From: an uncultured Oscillospiraceae bacterium
Lineage (GTDB): Bacteria; Bacillota; Clostridia; Oscillospirales; Acutalibacteraceae
Direction: 5' to 3'
Length of the DNA stretch: 64,000 bases
NCBI GenBank assembly: GCA_959601025.1
Contig: CAUGOD010000004.1
Coordinates: 46,485-110,484 of the forward strand
The notes beneath the pieces are model-generated. The model saw only the letters and a list, made by a program, of their open reading frames with translations, ran no database searches and was not told the DNA's origin. A program made the position numbers and the translations under genes. Position 1 is the stretch's first letter, and every line of letters begins with the position of its first letter. This document shows, piece after piece, positions 16,399 to 24,960 of this stretch.

Positions 16399-17818
16399 AA
16401 TTACCCTCCGCAACTATTTTTTTAACGGCCTGATTAATATATCCGTTACTCTGACAGTTCGATAAATACTCTTGAATGATCTCTGGTAGATTCGAATTGT
16501 CCATATCATCGCAGGGAGCCATTATCCAATAATGAGAAAGTGCATCTCTAATTTTTTCTTCAAGCGACATCTCATCAACTGTTTGCATTGAGATTCTTTT
16601 GATAAGATAATTTCCTCTGTACTCCGCTATATATGATTTTGGAGTCAAATACACCACCTGACCGGTTACTAATTTTTCAACACCATGTGAAGAAAAACGA
16701 TAGTAATCCCCATCGTTTGGTATTTTAAAATGGTCAGCGCAGATTTGAGAAAAGATAACAGTATCGTTTGGAAACATCTTATCGTTAATTGATATTGACA
16801 TTTCTGCGTTCTTTTTCAGTATTTTCACTTTATCTTTTATATCAATTCTGGTTATTCCATTTGACACACAGTGAATAGCATCATCATTAATATTTATATT
16901 CCCATAACCTTGAAAGGAAAAGGATGAAAACAAATAGGCCTTGGATGAAGAAATATTCTTTGTTTCGTTATTTTCAAAAGCAGGTGGCCATAATAGGGTT
17001 AGCTTTTCAGAAACACTTAAATTATACCCCCATAGTTGCAACAGTTCATCCAATTTTGGGTTCTTTTCTTTAAAAACAATTTTCATTCCCCAAACAGTAC
17101 AGTTGTTCATGGTTTTGAACTGGAATGAATCACCAATATCTATTCCTTGAACCCTTCCTAACCGAATTTGTGCAGTATTCTGTCCCGGCCATGCAACAAA
17201 GTATTTTACGTCAGTATAGAGCGAACTACCTTTAATATACTTTGCTTTATAATCTTCACTATCGCCTTGTACTTTGAAAAAGGCAGGTCTCCTATCGCTA
17301 AAAACATAGTATTCTCTTTTAATTTTGTTTGCAGTATTTGAAATATAATATGGCGATGCATATCGCTCAAGCATAAACATTTCGGGAACATCATCGCAAA
17401 AATTTGTATGGTTAATTGTTCTCGAAAAGAAAGGTTGTGATGTTCTCAAGTCTCTAATTTCAAAATTGATTCCAGACTCTTCGTAGGCAATGATTTCAGC
17501 CTCGCTGAAACGTAAGCACAAATAAAAAGCCTTATGTGAATTATCATAGTAAAATTCAACTCGTTCTTGTTTGCTTTTTCTATTGCCAGGTACAACAGAT
17601 ACTAATCCATACTGCCCGAGATATAATTCACAATCTTTGTCATTGTTACCGCTTCTATGCCTAAAATGGGTTGATCTATATGTACTATCTTGAGCCGCTA
17701 AAAACACCTCTTCTCCACAGCGAAGGCATTCATATCTAAATGCCTCATTGTCGCTATTGGCAGCAGCACTATCGGCAGATACTACTGTTTGCAATAAAGT
17801 GTCATAGGCTCTAAACAT
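16391..17818 (-). CDS. CoiA-like zinc-finger protein, first gene of the putative defence operon
   Basis: A 475-residue soluble protein. Near the N-terminus C31, C34, H51, H54 and C63 in ECLRCGEEVFL, STHFRHRSG and KDCELY form the CoiA-type zinc site (competence-protein N-terminal finger). In CoiA-like proteins this often precedes a nuclease domain. I do not see the D-ExK signature of such a nuclease, and the remaining 400 residues, rich in strands, are unfamiliar. GGAGGTGTAAAAA precedes the ATG. It opens the five-gene unit, with a TATAAT-like element about 110 bp upstream. Substrate recognition or sensing is the most natural guess. Confidence 0.85.
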   Translation of the reverse strand: MFRAYDTLLQTVVSADSAAANSDNEAFRYECLRCGEEVFLAAQDSTYRSTHFRHRSGNNDKDCELYLGQYGLVSVVPGNRKSKQERVEFYYDNSHKAFYLCLRFSEAEIIAYEESGINFEIRDLRTSQPFFSRTINHTNFCDDVPEMFMLERYASPYYISNTANKIKREYYVFSDRRPAFFKVQGDSEDYKAKYIKGSSLYTDVKYFVAWPGQNTAQIRLGRVQGIDIGDSFQFKTMNNCTVWGMKIVFKEKNPKLDELLQLWGYNLSVSEKLTLLWPPAFENNETKNISSSKAYLFSSFSFQGYGNININDDAIHCVSNGITRIDIKDKVKILKKNAEMSISINDKMFPNDTVIFSQICADHFKIPNDGDYYRFSSHGVEKLVTGQVVYLTPKSYIAEYRGNYLIKRISMQTVDEMSLEEKIRDALSHYWIMAPCDDMDNSNLPEIIQEYLSNCQSNGYINQAVKKIVAEGNYD

Positions 17819-18055
17819 TTTTTACACCTCCAGTTTTCTTAATAAAATGTAGCGACAGCAATCAAATGCTATTTAACAGAATAAATCAATTAGCCATTTA
17901 TTCTTTCGTCAACAAAAATCATTATACCTTCAATGTTGCAATCGAAGACGACACAGATCTTGTATTTTCGCCTCTCCCCATTTTACTAATACCATCGTCG
18001 ATTTTATAAATATCGGTACCACTTTCGCTGGTATAACAGTGTTTGGTTAACCTGT
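17819..18055. promoter_or_regulatory. Intergenic promoter region of the five-gene operon
   Basis: This AT-rich 237-bp gap contains TATAAT on the minus strand (17936-17931), about 110 bp upstream of the first operon gene, but I see no good -35 box at 17 bp. A TTGACG lies nearer the gene without a matching -10. The promoter is placed here only tentatively. Confidence 0.35.
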
Positions 18056-19285
18056 TCATATCATCCAAATCGGTACAATGATATTATCTCTATCGAAGGC
18101 GCTGAACTGCTCTGCCATGCAGAGGACTGCGCCGATGCCGAGTTTGAGGGGAGATTTATCGATGACACCGAAAACGCGAGTAAGCCGCTTATCCGGTGTT
18201 GCCGTCTTTTTAATTTCCAGCGGGCAGAGCTTGCCGTCGCCCTCCATGATCACATCGATTTCTTTCGCGTCGCGGTCGCGGTAGAAGTACAAATACGGCT
18301 CAAGCCCGGCGTTCTGATAGCTCTTCATAATTTCTGACACGGTAAAGTTTTCGAGCAATGCACCGCTCATGGCGCCGCTTTCTGTGACCTCCGGCGACGA
18401 CCATTTGGTAAGATAGCAAACAAGCCCGGTATCGTAAAAATACACCTTCGGCGTTTTGATTGTGCGTTTCAACACATTGTTGGAGTAGGGATGCAGCAGG
18501 AAGATGATTCCCAGCGTTTCAAGAATATTTACCCACGCCTTTGCGGTCGGCATGTCAATATCCGCATCGTCGGCAATCGCTTTATAATTGAGCAATTGCG
18601 ATGTCCTTGCGGCAACAGCGGTCACAAAGCGGTTGAATTTCAAGGCGTCGATATTGCCGGAAAGCTCCCGCACATCCCGTTCTACATAGGTGGAGAGATA
18701 AGATGAGTAGTAGATATTTCGGTCGGTATACTGTCCACTGACAAGTCCGGGCATACAGCCTTTCCAAATCCGCTCAAACAGTGCGGGCGTTTCAACTGGA
18801 GCGATATTTTTGCTTTCAGCAAGCAGCCGGTCAAAATCAGTAGTAAAGGGCACGCATGGTGCTCCGATGATTTCGCGCTGCGACATGGGAGACATATGCA
18901 GCAGTGCCACGCGACCGGCAAGAGATTCCTGCACGCCACGCATGAGACGGAAAATCTGCGAGCCGGTCATCCAAAAGTCGCCAGGGTTATGATGCTCGTC
19001 AATATGAATTTTGATATAGGTGAACAACTCCGGCGCGTACTGTACCTCATCAATCAGCACCGGCGGCTTATGAAGCTGCAAAAATAGTGCCGGATCGTTT
19101 TTCGCCATATCCCGCGTGGTAAGATCGTCCAGCGTGACATATTCGCGCCCAATATTTTCTTTTTCTGCAAGGGAACGCAGCATTGTTGTTTTGCCCGCCT
19201 GGCGGGGACCTGTCACCAGAATGGCGGAGTAAGACTTGCTGAGTTCCAGAATTCGTTCTTCCATATGACGGCTGATATATTCCAT
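18056..19285 (-). CDS. AAA_14/DUF4143 ATP-binding protein
   Basis: A 409-residue protein of the widespread AAA_14 plus DUF4143 class. Walker A is VTGPRQAGKTT (about 25-35), Walker B PVLIDEVQYAPEL (about 73-85), and WMTGSQIFRLMRG follows as sensor 1. The C-terminal half ends with a restriction-endonuclease-like stretch YFYRDRDAKEIDVIMEGDGK and LEIKKT. AGGTGG lies before the ATG at 19285, so the longer frame to 19327 is not used. It sits next to the operon but 237 bp away and has higher GC, so it is probably separate cargo. Members are often toxin-antitoxin-like or of unknown function. Confidence 0.88.
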   Translation of the reverse strand: MEYISRHMEERILELSKSYSAILVTGPRQAGKTTMLRSLAEKENIGREYVTLDDLTTRDMAKNDPALFLQLHKPPVLIDEVQYAPELFTYIKIHIDEHHNPGDFWMTGSQIFRLMRGVQESLAGRVALLHMSPMSQREIIGAPCVPFTTDFDRLLAESKNIAPVETPALFERIWKGCMPGLVSGQYTDRNIYYSSYLSTYVERDVRELSGNIDALKFNRFVTAVAARTSQLLNYKAIADDADIDMPTAKAWVNILETLGIIFLLHPYSNNVLKRTIKTPKVYFYDTGLVCYLTKWSSPEVTESGAMSGALLENFTVSEIMKSYQNAGLEPYLYFYRDRDAKEIDVIMEGDGKLCPLEIKKTATPDKRLTRVFGVIDKSPLKLGIGAVLCMAEQFSAFDRDNIIVPIWMI

Positions 19286-19689
19286 AATGTACCACCTAAT
19301 GCGTATATTTCGGCTAATTTTAATCACGTTATTATTATAGCCGAAGTCATGCCGTTAGTCAATAATTTTGCGGCAGATTTTATAAAAAGTTAAAACTTTG
19401 CCGATGATTGATTGCGCGCCCTATTTCCTTGTCTACTGCGGCGCAAATTTTGACTTGAATCCAGTCTGCTTCAGAGTTACAATAACGGCAGAAAATAAAA
19501 AATCCCTCGCTAATGGGCGAGGGCGGCGGAATATATTACTTTGCAACAATCCGTGCTGACCACATAACTGACCACTTACCGTTTTGGAGGACATGGAGAG
19601 TATGCAGTGGGGAGCGCCAAAGAGCATTGTTTCCGGAGCGGAAAGGGCTGAAAAAAGCCGGTAAGAGCGGAAAATACCTTGTTATATCT
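19286..19689. other. Right-end region of the island
   Basis: No gene. The region contains the island-end direct repeat (19426-19453) and a small GC hairpin CCCTCGC/GCGAGGG near 19505-19523. It also has two TGACCAC motifs 12 bp apart (19557-19563 and 19569-19575), like those before the left tRNA copies, and then about 110 bp of unassigned DNA up to the tRNA 3' half. This is consistent with the remains of a second element's ends. Confidence 0.6.
19426..19453 (+). repeat. Island-end direct repeat, right copy
   Basis: The core GTCTACTGCGGCGCAAATTT matches 2141-2160 with one difference, in the same orientation. In the left copy this sequence lies just downstream of a tRNA terminator. Here it has neither tRNA nor terminator, suggesting a truncated second element. 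Confidence 0.6.
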
Positions 19690-19734
19690 CTTTGGGATGT
19701 TGAGGCCGGGAGTTCGAGTCTCCCTACTCCGACC
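19690..19734 (+). repeat. tRNA-Pro 3' half, island attachment site (att)
   Basis: These 45 nt are identical to 2036-2080, from the anticodon-loop TTTGGGA through the T arm to the encoded CCA, without any 5' half before them. It is the distal junction of the integrated island and gives an element of about 17.65 kb. Confidence 0.9.
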
Positions 19735-19736
19735 AT

Positions 19737-19780
19737 ATCGAGTGTTCATAACAGATTTGAGTTATGGACACTCGATTTTT
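19737..19780 (+). terminator. Terminator after the tRNA-Pro 3' half
   Basis: TCGAGTGT and CATAAC pair with GTTATG and ACACTCGA, followed by TTTTTCTTTG. This is probably the original chromosomal terminator of the tRNA-Pro gene, now cut off from its 5' half by the island. Confidence 0.75.
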
Positions 19781-19806
19781 CTTTGTAATTGTACATTCGT
19801 ATGTAG

Positions 19807-19885
19807 GAGCAAGCGTAATGCTTGCTCTCAGCCTGAAGACAAAAGAGGCTTAGCTGGTCCGCTAAGCCTCTTTTGTCTTCAGGCT
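19807..19885. repeat. Two perfect hairpins, one with 25-bp arms
   Basis: GAGCAAGC/GCTTGCTC with a 5-nt loop (19807-19827) is followed by an exact 25-bp inverted repeat: arms 19830-19854 and 19861-19885, loop TGGTCC, core AAAAGAGGCTTAGC. It lies 180 bp upstream of the sigma-factor gene. It may be a bidirectional terminator or a structured leader or small RNA. Confidence 0.6.
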
Positions 19886-20066
19886 ATAGCAGAGCGCATT
19901 TTTAACGATGCGCTCCCGCTATTTTGTTTATGCGTGAAAGTGAAAACGGTTGAATGTTTCATTTTTACACAATATAATTTTTTCCGAATCTTTTGTAAAT
20001 CAGTTAACCGATACTTCTTAATCGACACTATATAAGTGAAAGCTTTCAAACTACAGGAGAACAACT

Positions 20067-21638
20067 ATGACCGACAAAAGAGCATCAGAACTTCTGGCAG
20101 AAAATCTGATAGCGATATACGGATACGCTTTTTCAAAGCTCTACGATAAAGATAAAGTAGACGATCTGGTATCCGAGATTGTATATGAAATCATTGCTTC
20201 GGTAAGAAATCTGCAAAACGAAGAAGCTTTTTGGGGGTATGCTTGGAAAATAGCCGAGAATACTTTCAAACGCTTTATTCGCAAGACAGAGCTTGCTGCG
20301 CAGATTTTGGAGCTGACAGAAGAAAACATCGGCGTGTACGACCTCTCACCCGAAGAAGAATATATAGAGAGAGAAACGAAAAGTGAAGAGATATATCTGC
20401 TTCGCCGTGAGCTTTCTCTTCTAAAGAAAACACATCGAGAAGTATGCGTTGCTTATTACATCGATAACAAAAGTTGTTCTCAGATAGCAAAAGAACAAAA
20501 AATCAGTGTTGAAATGGTAAAATATCATTTATTTAAAACACGTAAATTATTGAAAGAGGGTATCGGTATGACGAGAACATTTGGAGAAAAAAGCTATAAT
20601 CCTGGAACATTTCGACTTGACTTCTGGGGCAATCAAAACAAATATGACGGACTATTCAAGAGAAAACTGCCTGGTTCTATTGTACTTTCCGCTTATTATG
20701 AGCCAATGGCGGCAGAAGCGCTTTCTATGGAGCTTGGCGTAGCAATGCCATATCTTGAGGAAGAACTTGAAATTTTGGAATCGGCAGGCGTACTTAAAAA
20801 GACGGGAGAAAAATATCAGACCAATATCGTAATTATCACAGATGCGTATGAGAAGGAGTTTGTGAGAAATACATCTATGATATACTCGGATGTTGCAAGT
20901 AATGTATTTCATAAGATTTTTCAGCTTTTACCTCAAATCCGCCGACTCAATTTTCATGGTAATGATTTCGATGACAACAGATTGATATTCGGAATCTTGA
21001 ATATCGCAGTTATAGAAGGATATATTTTGGCAAGAAAAAAGTCACCTATTGGAAATCCGAATAAACTCGCTCTCGATTGCCATGGCTGGATTTTTGGTTA
21101 TGATAACGATTATGTAAATCACCATTTTATGGGCGTCACAATGGAAACATGGAATCGTGAAGGAACGGCATGGTATTCAGCTGAAAATTATAGGATTATC
21201 GAACAGGCTCAGATGTACGATCACTACGATTTTCACAATAAAACAGAGGCTATTTGCGATGCAATCTTATGTAGGAAAGCAAACAGGGAAAATCCCGCAC
21301 TTCCGTGGTTGATAGAGCACAATTTTATTCATTGTGAAGATAACAAATTATCGGCAAATTTCCCCGTTTTCGGCGAAAAGGCTTTTACTGATATCTGCGT
21401 GATGCTTTCAGATGTGATCGATGCGGTTGCAAACTGTATGATTGATATTTCCGACAAGGCCGAAAAGCTCCTTGCCGAGCAAGCACCTAAAGCGGTAAAA
21501 GGTCAGTGCGGTGATATTGCAAAGATACATCACCGCCTTGATGTTGCGGCATTTTTGCTCGAGAATCTGATTGAAAAAAATTTGCTATCCGTACCAAAAG
21601 AAAGAGCGCCCATCTGTATGTGGGGTGTTAAGAAGTAA
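20067..21638 (+). CDS. ECF-like sigma factor with a large C-terminal extension
   Basis: A 523-residue protein whose first about 165 residues are a sigma-70 family ECF core. Region 2 spans about residues 10-75 (AYGFSKLY-like start, EEAFWGYAWKIAENTFKRF). Region 4 has the HTH SCSQIAKEQKISVEMVKYHL (about 134-153). The following 360 residues include a winged-helix-like segment (MAAEALSMELGVAMPYLEEE, about 212-231) and a larger unknown domain with NPNKLALDCHGWIFGYDNDY. CAGGAG lies 10 bases before the ATG. ECF factors with such extensions often carry their own ligand or signal sensor. No anti-sigma gene is adjacent. A decayed IS110 copy lies directly at its 3' end. Confidence 0.85.
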   Translation: MTDKRASELLAENLIAIYGYAFSKLYDKDKVDDLVSEIVYEIIASVRNLQNEEAFWGYAWKIAENTFKRFIRKTELAAQILELTEENIGVYDLSPEEEYIERETKSEEIYLLRRELSLLKKTHREVCVAYYIDNKSCSQIAKEQKISVEMVKYHLFKTRKLLKEGIGMTRTFGEKSYNPGTFRLDFWGNQNKYDGLFKRKLPGSIVLSAYYEPMAAEALSMELGVAMPYLEEELEILESAGVLKKTGEKYQTNIVIITDAYEKEFVRNTSMIYSDVASNVFHKIFQLLPQIRRLNFHGNDFDDNRLIFGILNIAVIEGYILARKKSPIGNPNKLALDCHGWIFGYDNDYVNHHFMGVTMETWNREGTAWYSAENYRIIEQAQMYDHYDFHNKTEAICDAILCRKANRENPALPWLIEHNFIHCEDNKLSANFPVFGEKAFTDICVMLSDVIDAVANCMIDISDKAEKLLAEQAPKAVKGQCGDIAKIHHRLDVAAFLLENLIEKNLLSVPKERAPICMWGVKK

Positions 21639-21639
21639 A

Positions 21640-22478
21640 GAAAACGCCGCCGAGAGCAGGGCCAACACCGAACACTCCATGACAATAGGGTATTCCGGCA
21701 GCAGAGATGCTAACGACTGCATCTCATGTTTGAGCGCGGCAAGGGCGGCGGAAGTTACCCCAAGCTGGGACACAGTCTGTTCCACAAGCAGCTTTGCGGC
21801 GTCGGACAGCTGCTTTGGCATAAATGTCGAGTGCCTTTTCCTCGCTGAAATTGTAGCCATGCTTCTTGACCATGAACGCCTTTTCAGAACGCTCGCAGAT
21901 GCATTCGTAATGCCAGAACTCCGCCACGAAGTCCACTCACTTTTCGCTTCCACCCGTGCGGGGCGGGCTGATAAACAGGCGGTTTGCGTCAGGGAAAGCG
22001 GTATCCAACGGAGAGATCAGGTTGTTCTTCAGGGTAGTCCGCACTTTGGAATACTGCCGGTACTGCCATTACTGCCGGTAGCAGGCCTTCAGCATCAGCC
22101 ATATATCTTCCTCAGGGAAGTATTGCGGCAAGGCAAGCCTGTGGTTAAGGCCGTAGTTTGCCAGCTTTACGGCGTCTTTTTTGTCGGTCTTGGCTCGTCT
22201 TAAACTGTTGTTCCCGTAGTCATGCACCAGCATTGCGTTGACAATGGAGACATATAGCCCAGCGCCGTGAAACAGCCAATCCACCGGCGCATGGTAGTTC
22301 CCCGTGGCCCCCATGACCACACGAGTCTCACCGTCCAAGCTCTTGAGCATCCTTGCCAGTTCGCTCAGTTCACTGTCGGTGTGACGCAACTTCAAAGGGT
22401 GAGATGACCACCTCTCCAAAGGGGCGCATGACGGCTCATGCTCTTCCCTCTGGAAACATCAATGCCAACAGAGCTCAT
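21640..22478 (-). pseudogene. Decayed IS110-family transposase
   Basis: Pieces of an IS110 transposase lie in different frames on the minus strand. The N-terminus MSSVGIDVSRGKSMSRHAPL begins at ATG 22478. After a frameshift near 22420 comes GETRVVMGATGNYHAPVDWL with AMLVHDYGNNSLRRAKTDKK (22069-22419). Further shifted fragments follow: KKHGYNFSEEKALDIYAKA (about 21850) and QTVSQLGVTSAALAALKHEM (about 21750). The C-terminal third is missing, and the remnant stops at the sigma gene. At least two frameshifts and a truncation make it inactive. Confidence 0.85.
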
Positions 22479-22705
22479 TCAAATTCCTCCAATACAAAAA
22501 TCCGCAACTGGGATTCATCTTTTTCTCGCTGCCGATTCAATCTAATGGGTGACACGAACACCGCTCATCGCTGAGGTGGCTCAACCTGCTTAAATCGAAC
22601 GCTGCAACAAGAGGATGGCTGACAGTCTTTGTTACGGGCATAAAAGCCCAAGGAGAATGTGGTCAGCCAGTTCTCCTCTCATTGTAGCTTAGGCACGAAA
22701 TGGAG

Positions 22706-22734
22706 GGAAAGCCGGACTGGCCGTCCGGCTTTCC
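22706..22734. repeat. Perfect 12-bp hairpin
   Basis: GGAAAGCCGGAC, loop TGGCC, GTCCGGCTTTCC. It stands between the IS remnant and the broken zinc-finger ORF, has no T run on either side, and its role is unclear. Confidence 0.5.
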
Positions 22735-22764
22735 TGTCCAAATCTTATTGTAAGCTGTGAAAGT

Positions 22765-22956
22765 ATGGCCGAGAAGTGTTTTTAGTGCGGCGGCACAGGC
22801 ACAGTAGAATGTGACTGTACAGGTGGATGTGGCAAGAATGCGGCTGATGATTGCCCGGCTTGCAGTGAAACAGGCTATCAAACCTACCCTAAATGCGTCG
22901 TATCGTGTTGTGTGACGAAATCCCATTTCCTCAATTCCATACCGAGCGACTTCTGA
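22765..22956 (+). pseudogene. DnaJ-type zinc-finger ORF interrupted by TAG
   Basis: ATG at 22765 opens a 63-codon frame reading MAEKCF, then TAG (22783-22785), then CGGTGTVECDCTGGCGKNAA and DDCPACSETGY. These are CxxCxGxG repeats as in DnaJ zinc fingers. The stop falls inside the first CxxC. The ribosome site is poor. It is probably a dead fragment, although only one codon is at fault. Confidence 0.55.
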
Positions 22957-23034
22957 AACCATACTTCTCTGACCCGACAATAGTCATTTTTCATGAGTTT
23001 ACCGTGGCCACCCTCTATTGGGTGAGCCCTATCC

Positions 23035-23889
23035 TCACATTTTGCCGCGTAAAAATTCCACAGCCGCGCGAACATCGGCCGCCGGATCCTTGCCGACCTC
23101 CCGTTCAATGGTCAAATAGCCAGTATAGCCAACCTCCCGCAGGGCTTGCAGATAGGCGTCGAAATCTACCTTTCCGCCGCCCAGCGGGGTTTCGAGAAAG
23201 TATTCCTCCAAACGCAGATCCCCAATACCTCCCTCGGCAAAGAAGTCGTAAATCACCTGTGGGTCGGTCTTTTTCAGCATCACACCGTCCTTGGCATGGG
23301 TATGCACAATGAAAGGGGCCAACGTATGAACCGCCGCAACCGGATCATCGTCTGTGACCATCACCAGGTTAGCGGGATCAAAGTTAACGCCGACACCAGG
23401 CGAATCCAGGCTGTCCAGAAACTTCCGCAGGCGGGAGGCCGGCTCCGGCCCCGTTTCAATCGCGAACCACGCCCCCTGCTTATGCGCATACTCTGCCAGC
23501 TGATTACAGGCCTCCTGCATCACCCGATAACGGTCGCTGGAAACATCCTCCGGAACCACACCGATATGGGTTGTCACCACATGGCTCCCCAGCTCCAACG
23601 CCAGATTCACAATCCGTTTTGAGCGTTCGATTTTCGCGGGATTCTCCGCCGCCAGGGCAAAGCCGTGTCCGCCCAGGTCGCCGCACAATGCGGATACTTC
23701 TAAGCCGTTATCCGCCAGCAGGCGCCGCTTTTGCGCGATGGTATCGGGAGTCTGTTCTTCCGGAGACATCTCCCCCTCCACAGCGTACAGCTGTACACCG
23801 TTGGCCCCCAGCGCCCGGCATTTCGATAGACTTTCCGCAAAGGGAAGTCGCAGAGAATCCGCCATAATCCCAATAGGAAACGTAGCCAT
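23035..23889 (-). CDS. Sugar phosphate isomerase/epimerase-like TIM barrel
   Basis: A 284-residue protein of the AP-endonuclease-2/xylose-isomerase-like TIM-barrel family, as in IolE and other sugar isomerases or epimerases. Family features are the N-terminal IGIMADSL strand, TTHIGVVPED, the metal ligands in FAIETGPE and VNFDPANLV, and HTHAKDGV and YLTIEREVG near the C-terminus. GGAGGAAAAGTG precedes the ATG at 23889, and a GTG at 23892 is less likely. It follows the Gfo/Idh/MocA oxidoreductase by 21 bp, a common pair for converting an imported sugar or inositol derivative. It is the last gene of the long minus-strand glycan locus. Confidence 0.88.
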   Translation of the reverse strand: MATFPIGIMADSLRLPFAESLSKCRALGANGVQLYAVEGEMSPEEQTPDTIAQKRRLLADNGLEVSALCGDLGGHGFALAAENPAKIERSKRIVNLALELGSHVVTTHIGVVPEDVSSDRYRVMQEACNQLAEYAHKQGAWFAIETGPEPASRLRKFLDSLDSPGVGVNFDPANLVMVTDDDPVAAVHTLAPFIVHTHAKDGVMLKKTDPQVIYDFFAEGGIGDLRLEEYFLETPLGGGKVDFDAYLQALREVGYTGYLTIEREVGKDPAADVRAAVEFLRGKM

Positions 23890-23910
23890 CACTTTTCCTC
23901 CTCTTTCCGA

Positions 23911-24960
23911 TTACAGCACGACTTCCCGGTGGGAATCGGCGGAATCGTAAATCGCCTCCATCATCTGTGCCGTGATCACAACGGTGTCGATGTGGGACGG
24001 CAGCTTTTCGCCCGTCTGGATGCAGCGGATAAAGGCGTTAATCTCGTTTTCAAAGTGGTTGGTGGTAGGGAATTTCGGGTTGAAGGAAATCAGCGCGTTA
24101 TTTTCCGTGGTGTAAACGGTGAAATCCTGACCATATTTCAGGCGGATACCGGCTTTTGTTCCCAGAAAATCGATAAACATTTCATCCTGGCCGATATTCT
24201 GCGCCCAAGCGCCGTTGAAGGTAATAACCGGCCCCTCGGTACGCACCATACCTGTGACCGAATCGTCTACATCGTATACGCCGTCATATTTCGGCGGGCC
24301 CGCCCACATATCGGTATAGACATAGTTCTCCATGTCCTTGCCCAGCTTGCAGAAGGTTTCGCCGGTCACGGTCAGCGGCTTCGGATCGCCACAGCAATAC
24401 ATGACAATATCCAGAAAATGTACGCCCCAGTCGATAAGCGCGCCGCCGCCGGCAACCGCCTTTGTGGTAAAGTCGCCGCCCAGCCCCGGGATGCTGCGAT
24501 GGGAACGGAAGCTGATGTACACATGATAAATCTCACCCAGCTTGCCGGAATCGATGTACTCCTTAATACGGTTAACGCTGTCGTTGAACCGGTTGACAAC
24601 ACCGATGTTAAGTACCTTCCCGGACTCATGCTGCGCTTTCTGCATCTCCAGCGCTTCGGCATAGGTACGGGCCGCGGGCTTTTCGCACAAAACGTTTTTA
24701 CCGGCGCGCAGGGCGTCAATGGCGATAGGTGCGTGGACGTTATTAGGCGTACAGACCGAAACCGCCTCGATTTCGGAATCCGCAAGCGCCTCCTTATAGT
24801 CGGTGATCGCTTTGCCGCAGCCGTATTTTTCCACCGCCGCTTTGGCACGCTCCGGTAGGATGTCGCAGAAATATACGATTTCCGCCTCTGGATTCTTCAT
24901 GTAAGCCGGGATATGCGCGTTGTTTGCGATGTTTCCACATCCGATAATTGCTACTTTCAT
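23911..24960 (-). CDS. Gfo/Idh/MocA family NAD(P)-dependent oxidoreductase
   Basis: A 349-residue soluble sugar dehydrogenase. The N-terminal Rossmann fold has VAIIGCGNIANNAHIPAYMK (about 3-22), and the family motif EKPAARTYAEA (about 93-103) holds the catalytic Lys. A GGGALIDWGVHFLDIVMYC segment (about 171-189) carries the conserved Asp/His pair. The C-terminal half is the substrate-binding sheet. GGAGG stands before the ATG. It probably oxidises or epimerises a sugar delivered by the neighbouring transporters, together with the TIM-barrel protein downstream. The substrate is unknown. Confidence 0.92.
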   Translation of the reverse strand: MKVAIIGCGNIANNAHIPAYMKNPEAEIVYFCDILPERAKAAVEKYGCGKAITDYKEALADSEIEAVSVCTPNNVHAPIAIDALRAGKNVLCEKPAARTYAEALEMQKAQHESGKVLNIGVVNRFNDSVNRIKEYIDSGKLGEIYHVYISFRSHRSIPGLGGDFTTKAVAGGGALIDWGVHFLDIVMYCCGDPKPLTVTGETFCKLGKDMENYVYTDMWAGPPKYDGVYDVDDSVTGMVRTEGPVITFNGAWAQNIGQDEMFIDFLGTKAGIRLKYGQDFTVYTTENNALISFNPKFPTTNHFENEINAFIRCIQTGEKLPSHIDTVVITAQMMEAIYDSADSHREVVL

